A DNA stretch of 64,000 bases from Albirhodobacter sp048262715 (GCA_048262715.1 JBLXEV010000002.1:1-64000); one strand, 5' to 3'. Shown: positions 33,761 to 42,795, numbered from the stretch's first letter. Program-made: numbers and translations. The notes: generated from the letters alone by a model not told the origin.

Positions 33761-34021
33761 TTACGGGCAAGCGGCTTGGTAGGTTTGGCCCATCGAGTTG
33801 CGATAGGTGCAGGTGTTGGCTTGCTTTTGACGGCCAGCGTAGTCGCCTGCGATCGCACCAATCGTCGAACCGATGGCTGCGCCTGCGAGGCGGTCATCCT
33901 TGCTGGAGACCAGCGCACCAACAGCGGCACCCGTCCCTGCGCCTGCGAAGGCGGATTGGGTCGGCGTTTCACAAGCTGCGAGCAGGGCGAGGGCGGGGAT
34001 AACAAGAAGCAATTTTTTCAT
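33761..34021 (-). CDS. Glycine-zipper lipoprotein
   Basis: This 86-residue protein has a lipoprotein signal (LLLVIPALALLAAC, lipidated Cys17). A Gly/Ala-rich glycine-zipper segment (about 27-62: GAGTGAAVGALV and AGAAIGSTIGAIAG) follows, with a short C-terminal tail carrying two cysteines. It belongs with the small SlyB/Rz-like outer-membrane lipoproteins of the glycine-zipper type. Residue 19 on is periplasmic. It is a single gene; the 343 bp between its start and the pirin gene contain no other gene. Confidence 0.88.
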   Translation of the reverse strand: MKKLLLVIPALALLAACETPTQSAFAGAGTGAAVGALVSSKDDRLAGAAIGSTIGAIAGDYAGRQKQANTCTYRNSMGQTYQAACP

Positions 34022-34364
34022 CGCTCAGTCCTTTGATAGAGCCCGTGGCTGCGCGCGTTGCGCGGTGGCGTTCGGGCGGTTTCGCAGGGACAACACCTAA
34101 GTATGAAAAAGGTTCCGGTGGCGGAGCGATTTTTTCTGCGGTTTGGCAAAAATTTTTAGGACCCTTTCGGCGCTTTGGGTGGGCCTGCCGATGCGCGCGG
34201 TTTTCTGTGCAGGGAGGCGCAGAGGCTTCGCTGAGCGGCTGCGCACAGATGCTCTGCGCACCGATTGAGCGTTGCCCCCTAGGCGGGGCAGCGCTTTGCG
34301 GGCAGATTGGAGGCAAGCAACCTGCAGGCGTTTTCCGACGCCGCCGATCCATGGAGGACAAACG

Positions 34365-35294
34365 ATGAGCTGGAATCCCGCCCTAAGTGCCGCCGATCAC
34401 GACACCTCGCCCGATGCATTGGAAACGCTGATCATTCCCCGCGCCCGTGATCTGGGCGGGTTTGAAGTGCGCCGCGCGCTGCCTTCGCCGCAGCGGCAGA
34501 TGGTCGGGCCGTTCATCTTCTTCGATCAGGCGGGGCCTGCGGAATTTTTGACGGGGCAGGGCATCGATGTGCGCCCGCATCCGCACATTGGGCTGGGCAC
34601 TGTCACCTATCTCTACCGCGGCGATTTCCACCACCGCGATAGCCTTGGCACGGATCAGGTGATCTTGCCCGGCGCGGTGAATTGGATGGTGGCGGGCAAG
34701 GCCGTGACCCATTCGGAGCGCACCTCGGAGGCGGGGCGGTCGGGGCCGAGCTCGCTCTTCGGGATCCAGACATGGGTCGCGCTGCCCGAAGGGGTCGAGG
34801 ACCGCGCCGCGAGTTTCGAGCATCATCCAAAAGACACCCTGCCCGAGCTGGAGGCCGAGGGGATCAAAGCCAAGCTGATCATGGGGCGGGCCTACGGCGA
34901 GACAGCGCCCGTGAGCACGTTCAGCGATATGTTCTATCTCGATGTGGTGTTGGAGGCGGGGGCCTCCGTGCCGCTGCCCCATGATCACGAGGATCGCGGC
35001 GCCTATGTGACCTCCGGCGAGATCGAAGTCGCGGGCACCACCTATGCTTCGGGGCAGATGATGGTGTTCCGCCCCGGCGACCGCGTGAGCTTGAAGGCAG
35101 GCCCCTCGGGCGCACGGCTGATGCTGCTGGGCGGCGAGACGCTGAACGGGCCGCGCTATATCTGGTGGAATTTCGTCGCCTCCTCGAAGGAGAAGATCGA
35201 TCAGGCGCGCGAGGAATGGCGCGCCGCGAAATGGGGCGAGGGGCTGTTTGACCTGCCGCCCGATGACCGCGACGAGTTTATCCCGCTGCCGTAA
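34365..35294 (+). CDS. Pirin-family cupin protein
   Basis: From ATG 34365, with GGAGGAC before it, this encodes 309 residues. The pirin N-terminal cupin is clear: FEVRRALPS, GPFIFFDQAGP, VRPHPHIGLGTVTYL with the metal-binding His pair and the later His/Glu (HSERT). A C-terminal cupin half contains LPHDHEDRGAYV. Bacterial pirins bind a metal and some oxidise quercetin; the role here is unknown. It ends at a strong terminator (35331-35374). Confidence 0.92.
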   Translation: MSWNPALSAADHDTSPDALETLIIPRARDLGGFEVRRALPSPQRQMVGPFIFFDQAGPAEFLTGQGIDVRPHPHIGLGTVTYLYRGDFHHRDSLGTDQVILPGAVNWMVAGKAVTHSERTSEAGRSGPSSLFGIQTWVALPEGVEDRAASFEHHPKDTLPELEAEGIKAKLIMGRAYGETAPVSTFSDMFYLDVVLEAGASVPLPHDHEDRGAYVTSGEIEVAGTTYASGQMMVFRPGDRVSLKAGPSGARLMLLGGETLNGPRYIWWNFVASSKEKIDQAREEWRAAKWGEGLFDLPPDDRDEFIPLP

Positions 35295-35330
35295 CGGGCG
35301 CGGCCCCAGATCGGGGCGAGATGGCTCTTC

Positions 35331-35374
35331 CGCTGCGCCAAGCTGGGCTTCGGGCTTGGCGCAGCGTATTTTTT
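35331..35374 (+). terminator. Intrinsic terminator after pirin gene
   Basis: CGCTGCGCCAAGC pairs perfectly with GCTTGGCGCAGCG across a 10-base loop, followed by TATTTTTTT. Confidence 0.92.
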
Positions 35375-35561
35375 TGAGTTGATTAAATTATAGGCGATGC
35401 GCCGCGTTTGTGAGCTGTTTTGCGAGGGCCTGCGCGGGGATGCGGCGGGGCGTGTGCCTAAGGCCGACCGCAACATTGCGTGGGGGGCGGTTTGGGGCGC
35501 ATGAAATCTTCAGGTTTCACGGGGGGCGATCCCCTCCGGATTTTAGCTGAAAGGACCCATT

Positions 35562-36137
35562 ATGAAGCGTCTTATTCTGGCCGCCGCGGCCGTGCTCGTC
35601 ACCACCCCCGCCTTCGCGCATCTTGACCCCGAGGCGCATGGCTCCTTCGCGGCGGGGCTGTCGCATCCGGTGTTTGGCGCTGACCATATCCTCGCGATGG
35701 TGGCGGTCGGGCTCTGGGCGGCGGTGCTGGGCGGGCGGGCCGTTTGGGCGCTGCCGAGCGCCTTTGTCGCGGCGATGGTGGCTGGTTTTATCGCCTCGGT
35801 CGGTGGCATGCCGCTGCCGTTTGTGGAGCCGATGATCCTCGTCTCGGTCTTCGTCCTTGGCCTCGCCGTTGCCTTGACCCTTCGCCTGCCCGTTGCCGCA
35901 GCGGCAGGACTCGTGGGCGCGTTCGGCCTGTTCCACGGCCATGCGCATGGCGGGGAGTTAGGTACGGCGGCGGCACTGGCCTTTGGCGCGGGCTTTGCCG
36001 TCTCGACGGCGGTTCTGCACGGGCTTGGCGTGGCGGCTGCACTGGCGGCGGGCCGTGTGGTCACTGGATCCAAGCTGTTGCAGGGCTTGGGCTGGGCGAC
36101 CACGGCAGGCGGCTTGTGGGTCGTGTTCGGCGGATAA
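35562..36137 (+). CDS. HupE/UreJ-family membrane protein
   Basis: This 191-residue protein has a signal-like N-terminus ending AFAHLDPEAH, then about six hydrophobic helices. The family motif HPVFGADHILAMVAVGLWA lies near residue 35 and FGLFHGHAHGGEL near 120; the His/Asp residues are the presumed metal ligands. HupE/UreJ proteins are nickel (or cobalt) transporters or metallochaperone-like permeases of the inner membrane. No hydrogenase or urease gene is nearby. It is preceded by GAAAGGA. Confidence 0.9.
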   Translation: MKRLILAAAAVLVTTPAFAHLDPEAHGSFAAGLSHPVFGADHILAMVAVGLWAAVLGGRAVWALPSAFVAAMVAGFIASVGGMPLPFVEPMILVSVFVLGLAVALTLRLPVAAAAGLVGAFGLFHGHAHGGELGTAAALAFGAGFAVSTAVLHGLGVAAALAAGRVVTGSKLLQGLGWATTAGGLWVVFGG

Positions 36138-36146
36138 CCAATTTAA

Positions 36147-36190
36147 AGGCGCAGGCGGCCTGAGATGCGATCAAACCTCAGGCGGCCTGC
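36147..36190. terminator. Inverted repeat between convergent genes
   Basis: GCAGGCGGCCTGAG and CTCAGGCGGCCTGC form a 14-bp stem with one internal mismatch between the convergent HupE-like and cupin genes. There is no T-run, so terminator function is uncertain. Confidence 0.4.
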
Positions 36191-36231
36191 GGCCTCTCTT
36201 AACATGGGGCGGGCTCCCGTGATGACGCGGG

Positions 36232-36735
36232 TTACTTTTTGCCCACGCTCCCGCCCAATTCCTCGATATGCTCCATCGGCACCAGCGCCCATGGCAGGCC
36301 CGCGTTGCGATAAAGCCGTTTGCCAAGATCGGGATAATCGCCCGTGTCATGGGGCAGGCGCTCGCCGATCACGAGACATTTGAGCGCGGTGGTGCCAGTG
36401 TTTTTGAGCGAATGCGCCAGCCCGCCTTTGCGGTAGCCGATGAAATCGCCGGCACGCACCTCGAAGACCTCCTCACCGATCCGCGCAGTGGCATGGCCCT
36501 CCAGAATATAGAGCGCCTCATCCTCATGGTGATGCAGGTGATGCTCGGTCGTCTCAAACCCCGGTTGCACCTCGATCAGATGGATCCCGAGCCCCGTGAG
36601 CCCCGTCGCATCGCCCAAGGATTTGTTCACGCGCTTGGCGTTCGGATTCAGGAAATGGGTTTTATCGGTGCCCGCCATCGCGGCAATGTCGGATTTACGC
36701 AGCAGATAGGGCTGGGGGGCGGGGGTGTCTGTCAT
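36232..36735 (-). CDS. Cupin-domain protein
   Basis: From ATG 36735 this encodes 167 residues. The cupin core is present: GIHLIEVQPGFETTEHHLHHHEDEALYILEG with the His-rich metal site near 65-75, then VRAGDFIGYRKGGLAHSLKN. The frame is open a further 52 codons upstream, but that part lacks cupin character. It has no operon partner and lies divergent from tig. The substrate is unknown. Confidence 0.85.
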   Translation of the reverse strand: MTDTPAPQPYLLRKSDIAAMAGTDKTHFLNPNAKRVNKSLGDATGLTGLGIHLIEVQPGFETTEHHLHHHEDEALYILEGHATARIGEEVFEVRAGDFIGYRKGGLAHSLKNTGTTALKCLVIGERLPHDTGDYPDLGKRLYRNAGLPWALVPMEHIEELGGSVGKK

Positions 36736-36966
36736 CTCGCAAGCCCTTTCGTTTGGCGGCTGGGGCGGAGCAAAGCAGGGGCGCGAGGGTGAGGCAAGGG
36801 CGTATTGGGCGCGAATGTGCCAGATTGCGCGCGCGGCGGGCGAATGGGCGCGAAATGGCGGGTCGATTGCCTGTTTTCGCCTTGCCAGCAAGTGCTGTGA
36901 TCACTAGAAGGGCGGCTGATTTAGGACGCGCCGCTTTTGCGGCCCCAATAGCATAGAGGAACCCCC

Positions 36967-38295
36967 ATGCAGGTCACCGAGACCCTCAACGAAGGCCTCA
37001 AGCGCGGCTACACGGTCACGCTTACCGCCGCCCAGCTTGACGAGAAAGTCGTCGCGAAGCTTCTCGAAGCCCAGCCGGAGATCGAAGTTAAGGGCTTCCG
37101 CAAGGGCAAGGTTCCGCTGCCGATGCTGCGCAAGCAATTCGGCCAGCGCGTGATGGGCGATGCGATGCAAGAAGCCATCGACGGCGCTATGGCAGAGCAT
37201 TTCGAGAAAACCGGTGATCGCCCTGCGATGCAGCCGAAAATCGAGATGAAAGACGGCGAAACTTGGAAAGAGGGTGACGACGTTATCGTGACCGTTGAGT
37301 ACGAAGCGCTGCCGGAAATTCCGGAAGTTGATTTCTCGGGCGTGACGCTGGAGCGTCTGGTCGTGAAAGCAGAAGACGCTGCGGTGACCGAAGCGCTCGA
37401 AAACCTTGCGAAAAACGCGCAAGATTTCGGCGATAAGGACGGCGTGTCGGAATCCGGCGACCAAGTGATCATCGACTTTGAAGGCTTCGTCGACGGCGAA
37501 GCATTTGAAGGCGGCAAGGGCGAAGACTACCCGCTCGTGCTCGGCTCGAACTCGTTCATCCCGGGCTTTGAAGATCAACTGATCGGCAAGAAAGCGGATG
37601 AATCGGTCGATGTGAACGTTTCCTTCCCGACCGAATACGGCGCTGCGCATCTGGCAGGCAAAGAAGCCCTGTTCAAATGCACCGTGAAAGCAGTGAAAGC
37701 CCCGAAAGCGGCTGAGCTGAACGACGAGCTGGCGAAGAAATTCGGCTCGGATGATCTGGCGGCTCTGAAAACCCAGATCGCTGATCGTCTGGAAGCAGAA
37801 TACAAAGGCGCATCGCGCGCTGTCATGAAGCGTGGCCTGTTGGACGCGCTGGACGGTCTGGTGTCCTTCGATCTGCCGCCGTCGCTGGTGGAAGCGGAAG
37901 CATCGCAAATCGCGCATCAGCTCTGGCATGAAGAAAACCCGGAAGTGCACGACCATAACCACGGTGCGGTCGAGGCAACTGACGAGCATAAGAAGCTCGC
38001 AGAGCGCCGCGTGCGTCTGGGCCTGTTGCTGGCTGAAATCGGCCGCAAGCAAGCGATCGAAGTGACCGACCAAGAGATGACCCAAGCGGTGATGATGCAA
38101 GCGCGTCAATACCCGGGCCAAGAGCGGGCCTTCTTCGAGTTCGTGCAGAAGAACGCGCAAATGCAGCAACAGCTGCGCGCGCCGATCTTCGAGGACAAGG
38201 TGATCGACTTCATCGCTGAAGGCGCAAAAGTCACCGATAAAGAAGTCTCGAAAGAAGATCTGCAAAAAGCCGTTGAGGCGCTCGACGAAGCGTAA
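36967..38295 (+). CDS. tig: Trigger factor, ribosome-associated chaperone
   Basis: This 442-residue protein has the family's usual length. The ribosome-binding signature EVKGFRKGKVPL occurs near residue 40, the FKBP-type PPIase domain (DQVIIDFEGFVDGEAFEGG) near 150-240, and a helical C-terminal chaperone domain follows. It assists folding of nascent chains at the ribosome exit. The gene ends in a compact UUCG-loop terminator (38320-38345). Confidence 0.97.
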   Translation: MQVTETLNEGLKRGYTVTLTAAQLDEKVVAKLLEAQPEIEVKGFRKGKVPLPMLRKQFGQRVMGDAMQEAIDGAMAEHFEKTGDRPAMQPKIEMKDGETWKEGDDVIVTVEYEALPEIPEVDFSGVTLERLVVKAEDAAVTEALENLAKNAQDFGDKDGVSESGDQVIIDFEGFVDGEAFEGGKGEDYPLVLGSNSFIPGFEDQLIGKKADESVDVNVSFPTEYGAAHLAGKEALFKCTVKAVKAPKAAELNDELAKKFGSDDLAALKTQIADRLEAEYKGASRAVMKRGLLDALDGLVSFDLPPSLVEAEASQIAHQLWHEENPEVHDHNHGAVEATDEHKKLAERRVRLGLLLAEIGRKQAIEVTDQEMTQAVMMQARQYPGQERAFFEFVQKNAQMQQQLRAPIFEDKVIDFIAEGAKVTDKEVSKEDLQKAVEALDEA

Positions 38296-38319
38296 GCTTC
38301 TCGGCATCTGCCAGATTGA

Positions 38320-38345
38320 AAGGCCGCCCTTCGGGGCGGCCTTTT
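38320..38345 (+). terminator. Intrinsic terminator after tig
   Basis: AAGGCCGCCC, loop TTCG, GGGCGGCCTT, then TTTT. Confidence 0.93.
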
Positions 38346-38393
38346 GCGTCTCGGATTGGCTGCTATGGGGGATCGGCGGGTGGCCATGCAACG

Positions 38394-38422
38394 CAAAACG
38401 CGCCGCAGAAACCTGCGGCGCG
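38394..38422 (-). terminator. Intrinsic terminator after YceI gene
   Basis: On the minus strand CGCGCCGCAG pairs with CTGCGGCGCG across a 4-base loop and is followed by TTTT (AAAA at 38395-38398 on the plus strand). Confidence 0.85.
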
Positions 38423-38448
38423 CCAAACTCGTGACGGGTTGATAGACC

Positions 38449-39030
38449 TTATTCGGCTTTGGTTGCTTCGATCGAGATCGCGATATTGACCTCGTCGCCA
38501 ACGTAGGGTGCGAACATGCCGAGGTTATATTCCGAGCGGATCACCGAGGTGGTCGCCTTGAAGCCAACCCACGGTTTTTTCGCCATCGGATGCTCGCCGA
38601 TTTGGGTCATCTCAGCGTCGAGCACGACGGGCTTCGTCACGCCGTTCATCGTCAGATCGCCGGTGATTTTTGCGGTTTTCTCACCAGTGACTTCGATGCC
38701 GGTGGATTTGAAGGTCACCTCAGCATGTTCCGCCGCGTTGAAGAAATCGGGCGATTGGAAATGGGTGTCACGATCTGCCCAGCCGGTCAGGATCGAGGTG
38801 ACGGGGAAGGAAACTTCCACCGAGGAGGCGGCAGGGTCTTCTTGGTCGAAGGAGATATTGCCTTCAAAGCCCGAGAACATGCCAGTCGTGGTCGAATAAC
38901 CGAGGTGGTCATAGGAGAAGACGATCTGGCTGTGGCTCGGATCCAGCACATAGGCTTCCGGCGCTGCGAGAGCGGCGGTGCCGAAGAGTGCAGAAGCGGC
39001 GAGGCCAGCGGCGAGGAGGGTCGATTTCAT
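38449..39030 (-). CDS. YceI-family periplasmic protein
   Basis: This 193-residue protein has a signal peptide (about residues 1-22, ending ALAAPEAYV). The YceI lipocalin-like barrel follows: YVLDPSHSQIVFSYDHLGYSTTTG, then the RDTHFQSPDFFNAAEHAEVTF and GDLTMNGVTKPVVLDA segments. YceI proteins bind isoprenoid (polyprenyl or quinone-like) ligands in the periplasm. A second YceI domain is fused to a cytochrome b561 at 41347-42795. Single gene ending in its own terminator. Confidence 0.94.
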   Translation of the reverse strand: MKSTLLAAGLAASALFGTAALAAPEAYVLDPSHSQIVFSYDHLGYSTTTGMFSGFEGNISFDQEDPAASSVEVSFPVTSILTGWADRDTHFQSPDFFNAAEHAEVTFKSTGIEVTGEKTAKITGDLTMNGVTKPVVLDAEMTQIGEHPMAKKPWVGFKATTSVIRSEYNLGMFAPYVGDEVNIAISIEATKAE

Positions 39031-39195
39031 GACGGGGATAGCTCCGTTGGATTAGGGTATGACACAATGTGCCTTGCTTAGTTGTTTTGCACAATTCACT
39101 GGGAGTCCACAGGCTCTGTGTATCTATGAACAGTGAATGGTGCGTGATGGCGCAATCGTGACTTGATCGTGAGGGGGAAGATGTGCCGCCCCTCC

Positions 39196-39621
39196 TCACT
39201 CTGTCTGCGCCGCGCAGTCGTGGTAGAGGGTGACCTGCTCACCATAATCGGCATCAAACCAGCTCAACGTGCCAGTATCGCCCTTGGTCCACCAATCGGG
39301 ACCGGAAACCGCTTTGGTGCCCTCCGCAGGCTTTTCCAGCGACATATCCGCGCCGATGTAGCGCGCACCGGAGGCTGATACCGCGCTTTTCAGCGCAAGC
39401 TGACGGCCCTCGGCTTGTAGCACCGCGAAGCTCTCGCCAGAGGCGCTGTTGATATAGGTCGCGTGCAGGATCACGCCACGCTCGCACAGATAGCTGATCT
39501 GCTGGATATCTGCCTGGAGCTCTGCCGTCTGCGCCAGCGCAGGGAGGGTCACGGCGCTGGTCAATCCTGCCGCGAGGAGGGCAGCGGAAAAGGGCCGTGT
39601 GAAAGAAGCATTGCGTGCCAT
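39196..39621 (-). CDS. MliC/PliC-like lysozyme inhibitor
   Basis: From ATG 39621, preceded by AAGGAGG, this encodes 141 residues. A signal peptide (about 1-31, ending LPALA) is followed by the MliC-type pattern YLCERGVILHATYIN, then SAVSASGARYIG, and WWTKGDTGTLSW. The SASGARY loop is the segment that enters the lysozyme active site in MliC. Cysteines near 42 and 136 could form the family's disulfide. It probably protects the cell wall from host or grazer c-type lysozyme. No lipobox is seen, so a periplasmic soluble (PliC-like) form is more likely. Confidence 0.82.
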   Translation of the reverse strand: MARNASFTRPFSAALLAAGLTSAVTLPALAQTAELQADIQQISYLCERGVILHATYINSASGESFAVLQAEGRQLALKSAVSASGARYIGADMSLEKPAEGTKAVSGPDWWTKGDTGTLSWFDADYGEQVTLYHDCAAQTE

Positions 39622-39760
39622 TGTGTTGAGGCCTCCTTGAAAGGTCTTGGGGGAGGCTACCCGGGGCAGGGCGCGCGGTCTAGGATGCCGGGCCTCACGT
39701 CCGCGTGTGATGCGCGTTACTGGCGGGAGACTGTGCGCAGACGTGCAAAATCCGCCCATA

Positions 39761-39789
39761 AAAAAACCGCGCCTTGAGGGGCGCGGTTT
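39761..39789 (-). terminator. Terminator of the ribosomal operon
   Basis: AAACCGCGCC and GGCGCGGTTT form a perfect 10-bp stem with a 6-base loop; on the minus strand it is followed by TTTTTT. Confidence 0.88.
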
Positions 39790-39812
39790 CCTATTTCGCA
39801 ATCCTGAAAGGA

Positions 39813-40391
39813 TTACATATCTTCGCCGTCTTCGTTCGCAGCGCCCATCTCGTCGAAGAGTTCTGCGATTTCGAATTCTGCTTCTGCTTCCGCTTCCGCA
39901 GCGAGTTCTTTGATCGACTTGCCGGAAGCTTGAAGTTCAGCTTCCTCGGCCGAGCGTGCGACGTTCATAGTGATCGTCGCGGAGACCTCGGGGTGGAGAA
40001 CCACGGTCAGGTCGTGCAGGCCGAGATCTTTGATCGGCTTGAGGATCACGACTTGCTTGCGGTCCACGGTGAAGCCAGCCGCTTCAGCAGCCTCAGCCGC
40101 GTCACGCGGGGTGACGGAGCCGTAGAGGGCGCCAGCATCCGATGCCGAGCGAATCACGACGAACTGCTGTCCGTCGAGTTTTGCTGCGAAATCTTCGGCT
40201 TCTTTTTTGGTTTCGAGGTTACGTGCTTCGAGCTGCACTTTACGCTCTTCGAAAGCCTTGATGTTGGCTTGCGATGCGCGGAGTGCTTTGCCTTGCGGCA
40301 GCAGGAAGTTACGGCCGTACCCGTCTTTGACGGAAACGACATCACCCATTTGGCCGAGCTTGGCCACACGTTCCAGAAGGATAACTTGCAT
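39813..40391 (-). CDS. rplI: 50S ribosomal protein bL9
   Basis: This 192-residue protein begins MQVILLERVAKLGQMGDVVSVKDGYGRNFLLP, the bL9 signature. A connecting helix and C-terminal domain follow, with an acidic tail (about residues 150-192) that is longer than in Escherichia coli but usual in alphaproteobacteria. It is the last gene of the rpsF-rpsR-rplI operon. Confidence 0.98.
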   Translation of the reverse strand: MQVILLERVAKLGQMGDVVSVKDGYGRNFLLPQGKALRASQANIKAFEERKVQLEARNLETKKEAEDFAAKLDGQQFVVIRSASDAGALYGSVTPRDAAEAAEAAGFTVDRKQVVILKPIKDLGLHDLTVVLHPEVSATITMNVARSAEEAELQASGKSIKELAAEAEAEAEFEIAELFDEMGAANEDGEDM

Positions 40392-40403
40392 GTGCTTAGC
40401 TCC

Positions 40404-40631
40404 TTACTTCACTGCGTAGGGCAGCAGGGCGAGGAAGCGGGCGCGCTTGATTGCACGGGCCAGCTCACGCTGTTTCTTGGCCGAGACCGCAGTGATGCGG
40501 GCCGGAACGATTTTGCCGCGCTCGGAAACGTAGCGCTGCAGAAGACGTGTGTCTTTGTAGTCGATGGCAGGCGCATTCTCACCGGAGAACGGGCAGACCT
40601 TACGACGACGGAAAAACGGTTTGTTCGCCAT
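40404..40631 (-). CDS. rpsR: 30S ribosomal protein bS18
   Basis: This 75-residue protein contains CPFSGENAPAIDYKDTRLL and ITAVSAKKQRELARAIKRARFLALLPY, the bS18 signature. It lies 12 bp upstream of rplI and 20 bp downstream of rpsF. Confidence 0.98.
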   Translation of the reverse strand: MANKPFFRRRKVCPFSGENAPAIDYKDTRLLQRYVSERGKIVPARITAVSAKKQRELARAIKRARFLALLPYAVK

Positions 40632-40651
40632 GGTTTAATTCCTCTCGAAGA

Positions 40652-41035
40652 TCAACGGCGCTCGCGGCGTTCGCCACGGTCACCACCACGATCGGAGCGC
40701 TCGGAGCGCTCATCGCGTTTCTGCATTTGGACCGACGGGCCCTCTTCGTGAGCATCGACCTTGATGGTCAGGACGCGCATCACGTCGTCATGCAGGCGGC
40801 ACAGGCGTTCCATTTCCAAAACGGCTGCCGAAGGGGCGTCCGTTTTGAGGAAGGCGTAGTGGCCTTTACGGTTTTTGTTGATCTTATAGGCCATGGTTTT
40901 CACGCCCCAATACTCGTGCTCAACGACTTTGCCGCCGTTGTCTGCGAGAACTGTGGAGAAATGTTCGATAAGGCCTTCGGCTTGAGCGTTGGAAAGATCC
41001 TGACGCGCAATAAGGACATGCTCATAGAGGGGCAT
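40652..41035 (-). CDS. rpsF: 30S ribosomal protein bS6
   Basis: From ATG 41035 this encodes 127 residues beginning MPLYEHVLIARQDLSNAQAE, typical of bS6. It carries a C-terminal Arg/Asp/Gly-rich extension (about residues 104-127), common in alphaproteobacteria. The frame is open 21 codons further upstream, but that part is not bS6-like. Confidence 0.97.
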   Translation of the reverse strand: MPLYEHVLIARQDLSNAQAEGLIEHFSTVLADNGGKVVEHEYWGVKTMAYKINKNRKGHYAFLKTDAPSAAVLEMERLCRLHDDVMRVLTIKVDAHEEGPSVQMQKRDERSERSDRGGDRGERRERR

Positions 41036-41227
41036 GTAGGCTCCTGTACTGTCTCGGGCGGCTTCATAGGTGGGGCCAGTCTTTCCGCGGCCCACCACGA
41101 GAGGCTTCGCCGGTTACGTGAATGCGGAAAGATGGGGCCTTATAGGGGATCCGCCACGAGATGCAAGCACAAGCTGGCCCGATCGGGCAAGCTCTGCGCG
41201 CGCAGGCCACCTGTTTGCCCGATGCCA

Positions 41228-41261
41228 CTTCCAGAGAGCAAAAAATATCCCCGCCGGAGGC
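41228..41261 (+). repeat. Dispersed intergenic repeat, copy 1
   Basis: CTTCCAGAGAGCAAAAAATA followed by TCCCCGCCGGAGGC. Related copies are at 44276-44309 and 51461-51493. Here the right half also forms one arm of the terminator at 41240-41273. Confidence 0.7.
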
Positions 41262-41273
41262 TCCGACGGGGAT
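41240..41273 (-). terminator. Terminator after cytochrome b561-YceI gene
   Basis: On the minus strand ATCCCCGTCGGAG pairs with CTCCGGCGGGGAT (one mismatch) across a 1-base spacer, followed by ATTTTTT. It lies about 70 bp after the stop of the fusion gene. The rest of the 311 bp between that gene and rpsF contains the rpsF promoter region and no gene. Confidence 0.75.
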
Positions 41274-41346
41274 CGGGGGCGCAAGGCCCGTTGAGATGCG
41301 CGACGGCGACCAGAGGCCACCACCGTCCAAGGAGGGCGCAAGCGGT

Positions 41347-42795
41347 TTATTTGCGCTTAGCGGTCAGCTCGATTGCCACGTCGACCGCATAGGCCACCGT
41401 TGCTTCGTCCTGATAGCTCTCACCGATGTTGTAATCGCGGCGGTTGAGGGTGGTGGTGCCACTCATCTTGGCCTCGTCGCCCTCAATCGTGAGGGTAAAG
41501 GGCAGGGTGAGGGGCAATTCCATCCCTTTGAGGGTTAGCGTGCCCTCCGCGATATGTTGGGTGGTGTCCTCGCCTTCGGCGGGGGTGATGGCGGCTTCGA
41601 ACACGGCCTCGGGGAAGGCGCTCTCGTTGAAGAAATCAGCGCTCATCGCCTGATCGGTGACCGATCCGAGTTGCAGCGAGGCAATCGGGATCGTGACAGT
41701 GACATCGCCCGTGCGGGTGGCCTCGTCATAGGTGATGACGGGGGTGAAGGTGGTGAAGCTGCCCGAGACGGCGGAGCCCATTTGGGTCATCGTGAGGCCG
41801 AGCGTGCCCTCCGACATTGCCCAGTTGCCCTCTTGTGCGGCGGGGGCAGCCTCGGTGCTGGTGTCTGCTGTCGCGGCATTCGTTGTCGCGGCGGGAGCAG
41901 CTTCGGGTTGTGTCGCTGTCCCTGCTGCGGGGCCTTCGGTGGCGACGGAGTTGGACTTATCCATGATCTCCGGCGTCGGCTCCGGCGCGGGGGCTTCAGC
42001 TTGTTCGGTCACTGGTTGCTCTGCGTCAGCGGCAGCAGCAGCGGCTTCCGGGGCAGCTTGCTCCGTTGCCTGCTGCGGCGCAGGGCGGCCTTCTTCTTCC
42101 AGATCAGGACCAAAGGCTGCGAAGCCGATGATGCCGATCCAGATCAGCAGCGCCAACAGCGGCGCTTTATACGCGCGCTCGTCGTTTGACGGAGGGGTGA
42201 TCGCGGGGCCAGCGGGGCGGCCCGAGGTCATCCGGCCAATCGTGCCATCCTTATCAATGAACACATGTTTCAGCGCGCCCAGCACATGCAGGCCGATCGC
42301 GATATAAAGCACGACAGCGGAGAGCTTATGCACTGCTTCCGCCGCATGGGCGACCATCTCGGTTTGCGGGATGAAGGGCAGCGCTTGGGGCAGCGGCCAT
42401 AGGATCGGCGCGAAGCCGAGCGTGGCGGAATGGTAGATCCAGCCTGAGAGCGGCATGATCACCATCGCGCCGTAGAGCATCCAATGAGTCAGCTTGGCGG
42501 CAAAGTTTTCCAAATGCCGCTCGGGGTGGATCTCGACAGGGTGGGTCTGGGTCAAGGCCCAAAGGATGCGGATAAGCGCGGTGAAGAAGGCGGCAACACC
42601 GATGGTTTTATGCAGCGAGAAGATCTGCATCAGGGCGGCGCGGCCCTCTTCGGTCTGTTGTGAGAGGGTTTCGGTGTAAAGCGCGAGGCCGATGGCGGTG
42701 AAAATCAGCAGGGCCAGAAGCCAATGCAGCACGCGGGCGACAAGGCCGTAGCGCGTGCGCGTATTGGAAAACGTGGGTTGCGGGGCGGTGATCAT
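41347..42795 (-). CDS. Cytochrome b561-YceI fusion protein
   Basis: In this 482-residue protein the first 200 residues are a four-helix cytochrome b561-type domain with haem-ligand histidines in VARVLHWLLAL, FSLHKTIGV, LTHWMLYG and AEAVHKLSAVVLYIAIGLHVLG. After another hydrophobic helix (about 215-230) comes a Pro/Ala/Glu-rich linker (about 230-315), then a YceI barrel (GNWAMSEGTLGLTMTQMG to the C-terminus). The pairing suggests that a periplasmic isoprenoid- or quinone-binding module is tethered to a membrane electron carrier. b561 and yceI are often adjacent genes in other bacteria; here they are one polypeptide. It is divergent from fabD. Confidence 0.92.
   Translation of the reverse strand: MITAPQPTFSNTRTRYGLVARVLHWLLALLIFTAIGLALYTETLSQQTEEGRAALMQIFSLHKTIGVAAFFTALIRILWALTQTHPVEIHPERHLENFAAKLTHWMLYGAMVIMPLSGWIYHSATLGFAPILWPLPQALPFIPQTEMVAHAAEAVHKLSAVVLYIAIGLHVLGALKHVFIDKDGTIGRMTSGRPAGPAITPPSNDERAYKAPLLALLIWIGIIGFAAFGPDLEEEGRPAPQQATEQAAPEAAAAAADAEQPVTEQAEAPAPEPTPEIMDKSNSVATEGPAAGTATQPEAAPAATTNAATADTSTEAAPAAQEGNWAMSEGTLGLTMTQMGSAVSGSFTTFTPVITYDEATRTGDVTVTIPIASLQLGSVTDQAMSADFFNESAFPEAVFEAAITPAEGEDTTQHIAEGTLTLKGMELPLTLPFTLTIEGDEAKMSGTTTLNRRDYNIGESYQDEATVAYAVDVAIELTAKRK

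Noticed and set aside
36904..38391. A 495-codon minus-strand open frame opposite tig
   Set aside because: Exact antisense of trigger factor; it is rich in Phe, Leu and His, as expected of the complement of Lys/Glu codons.
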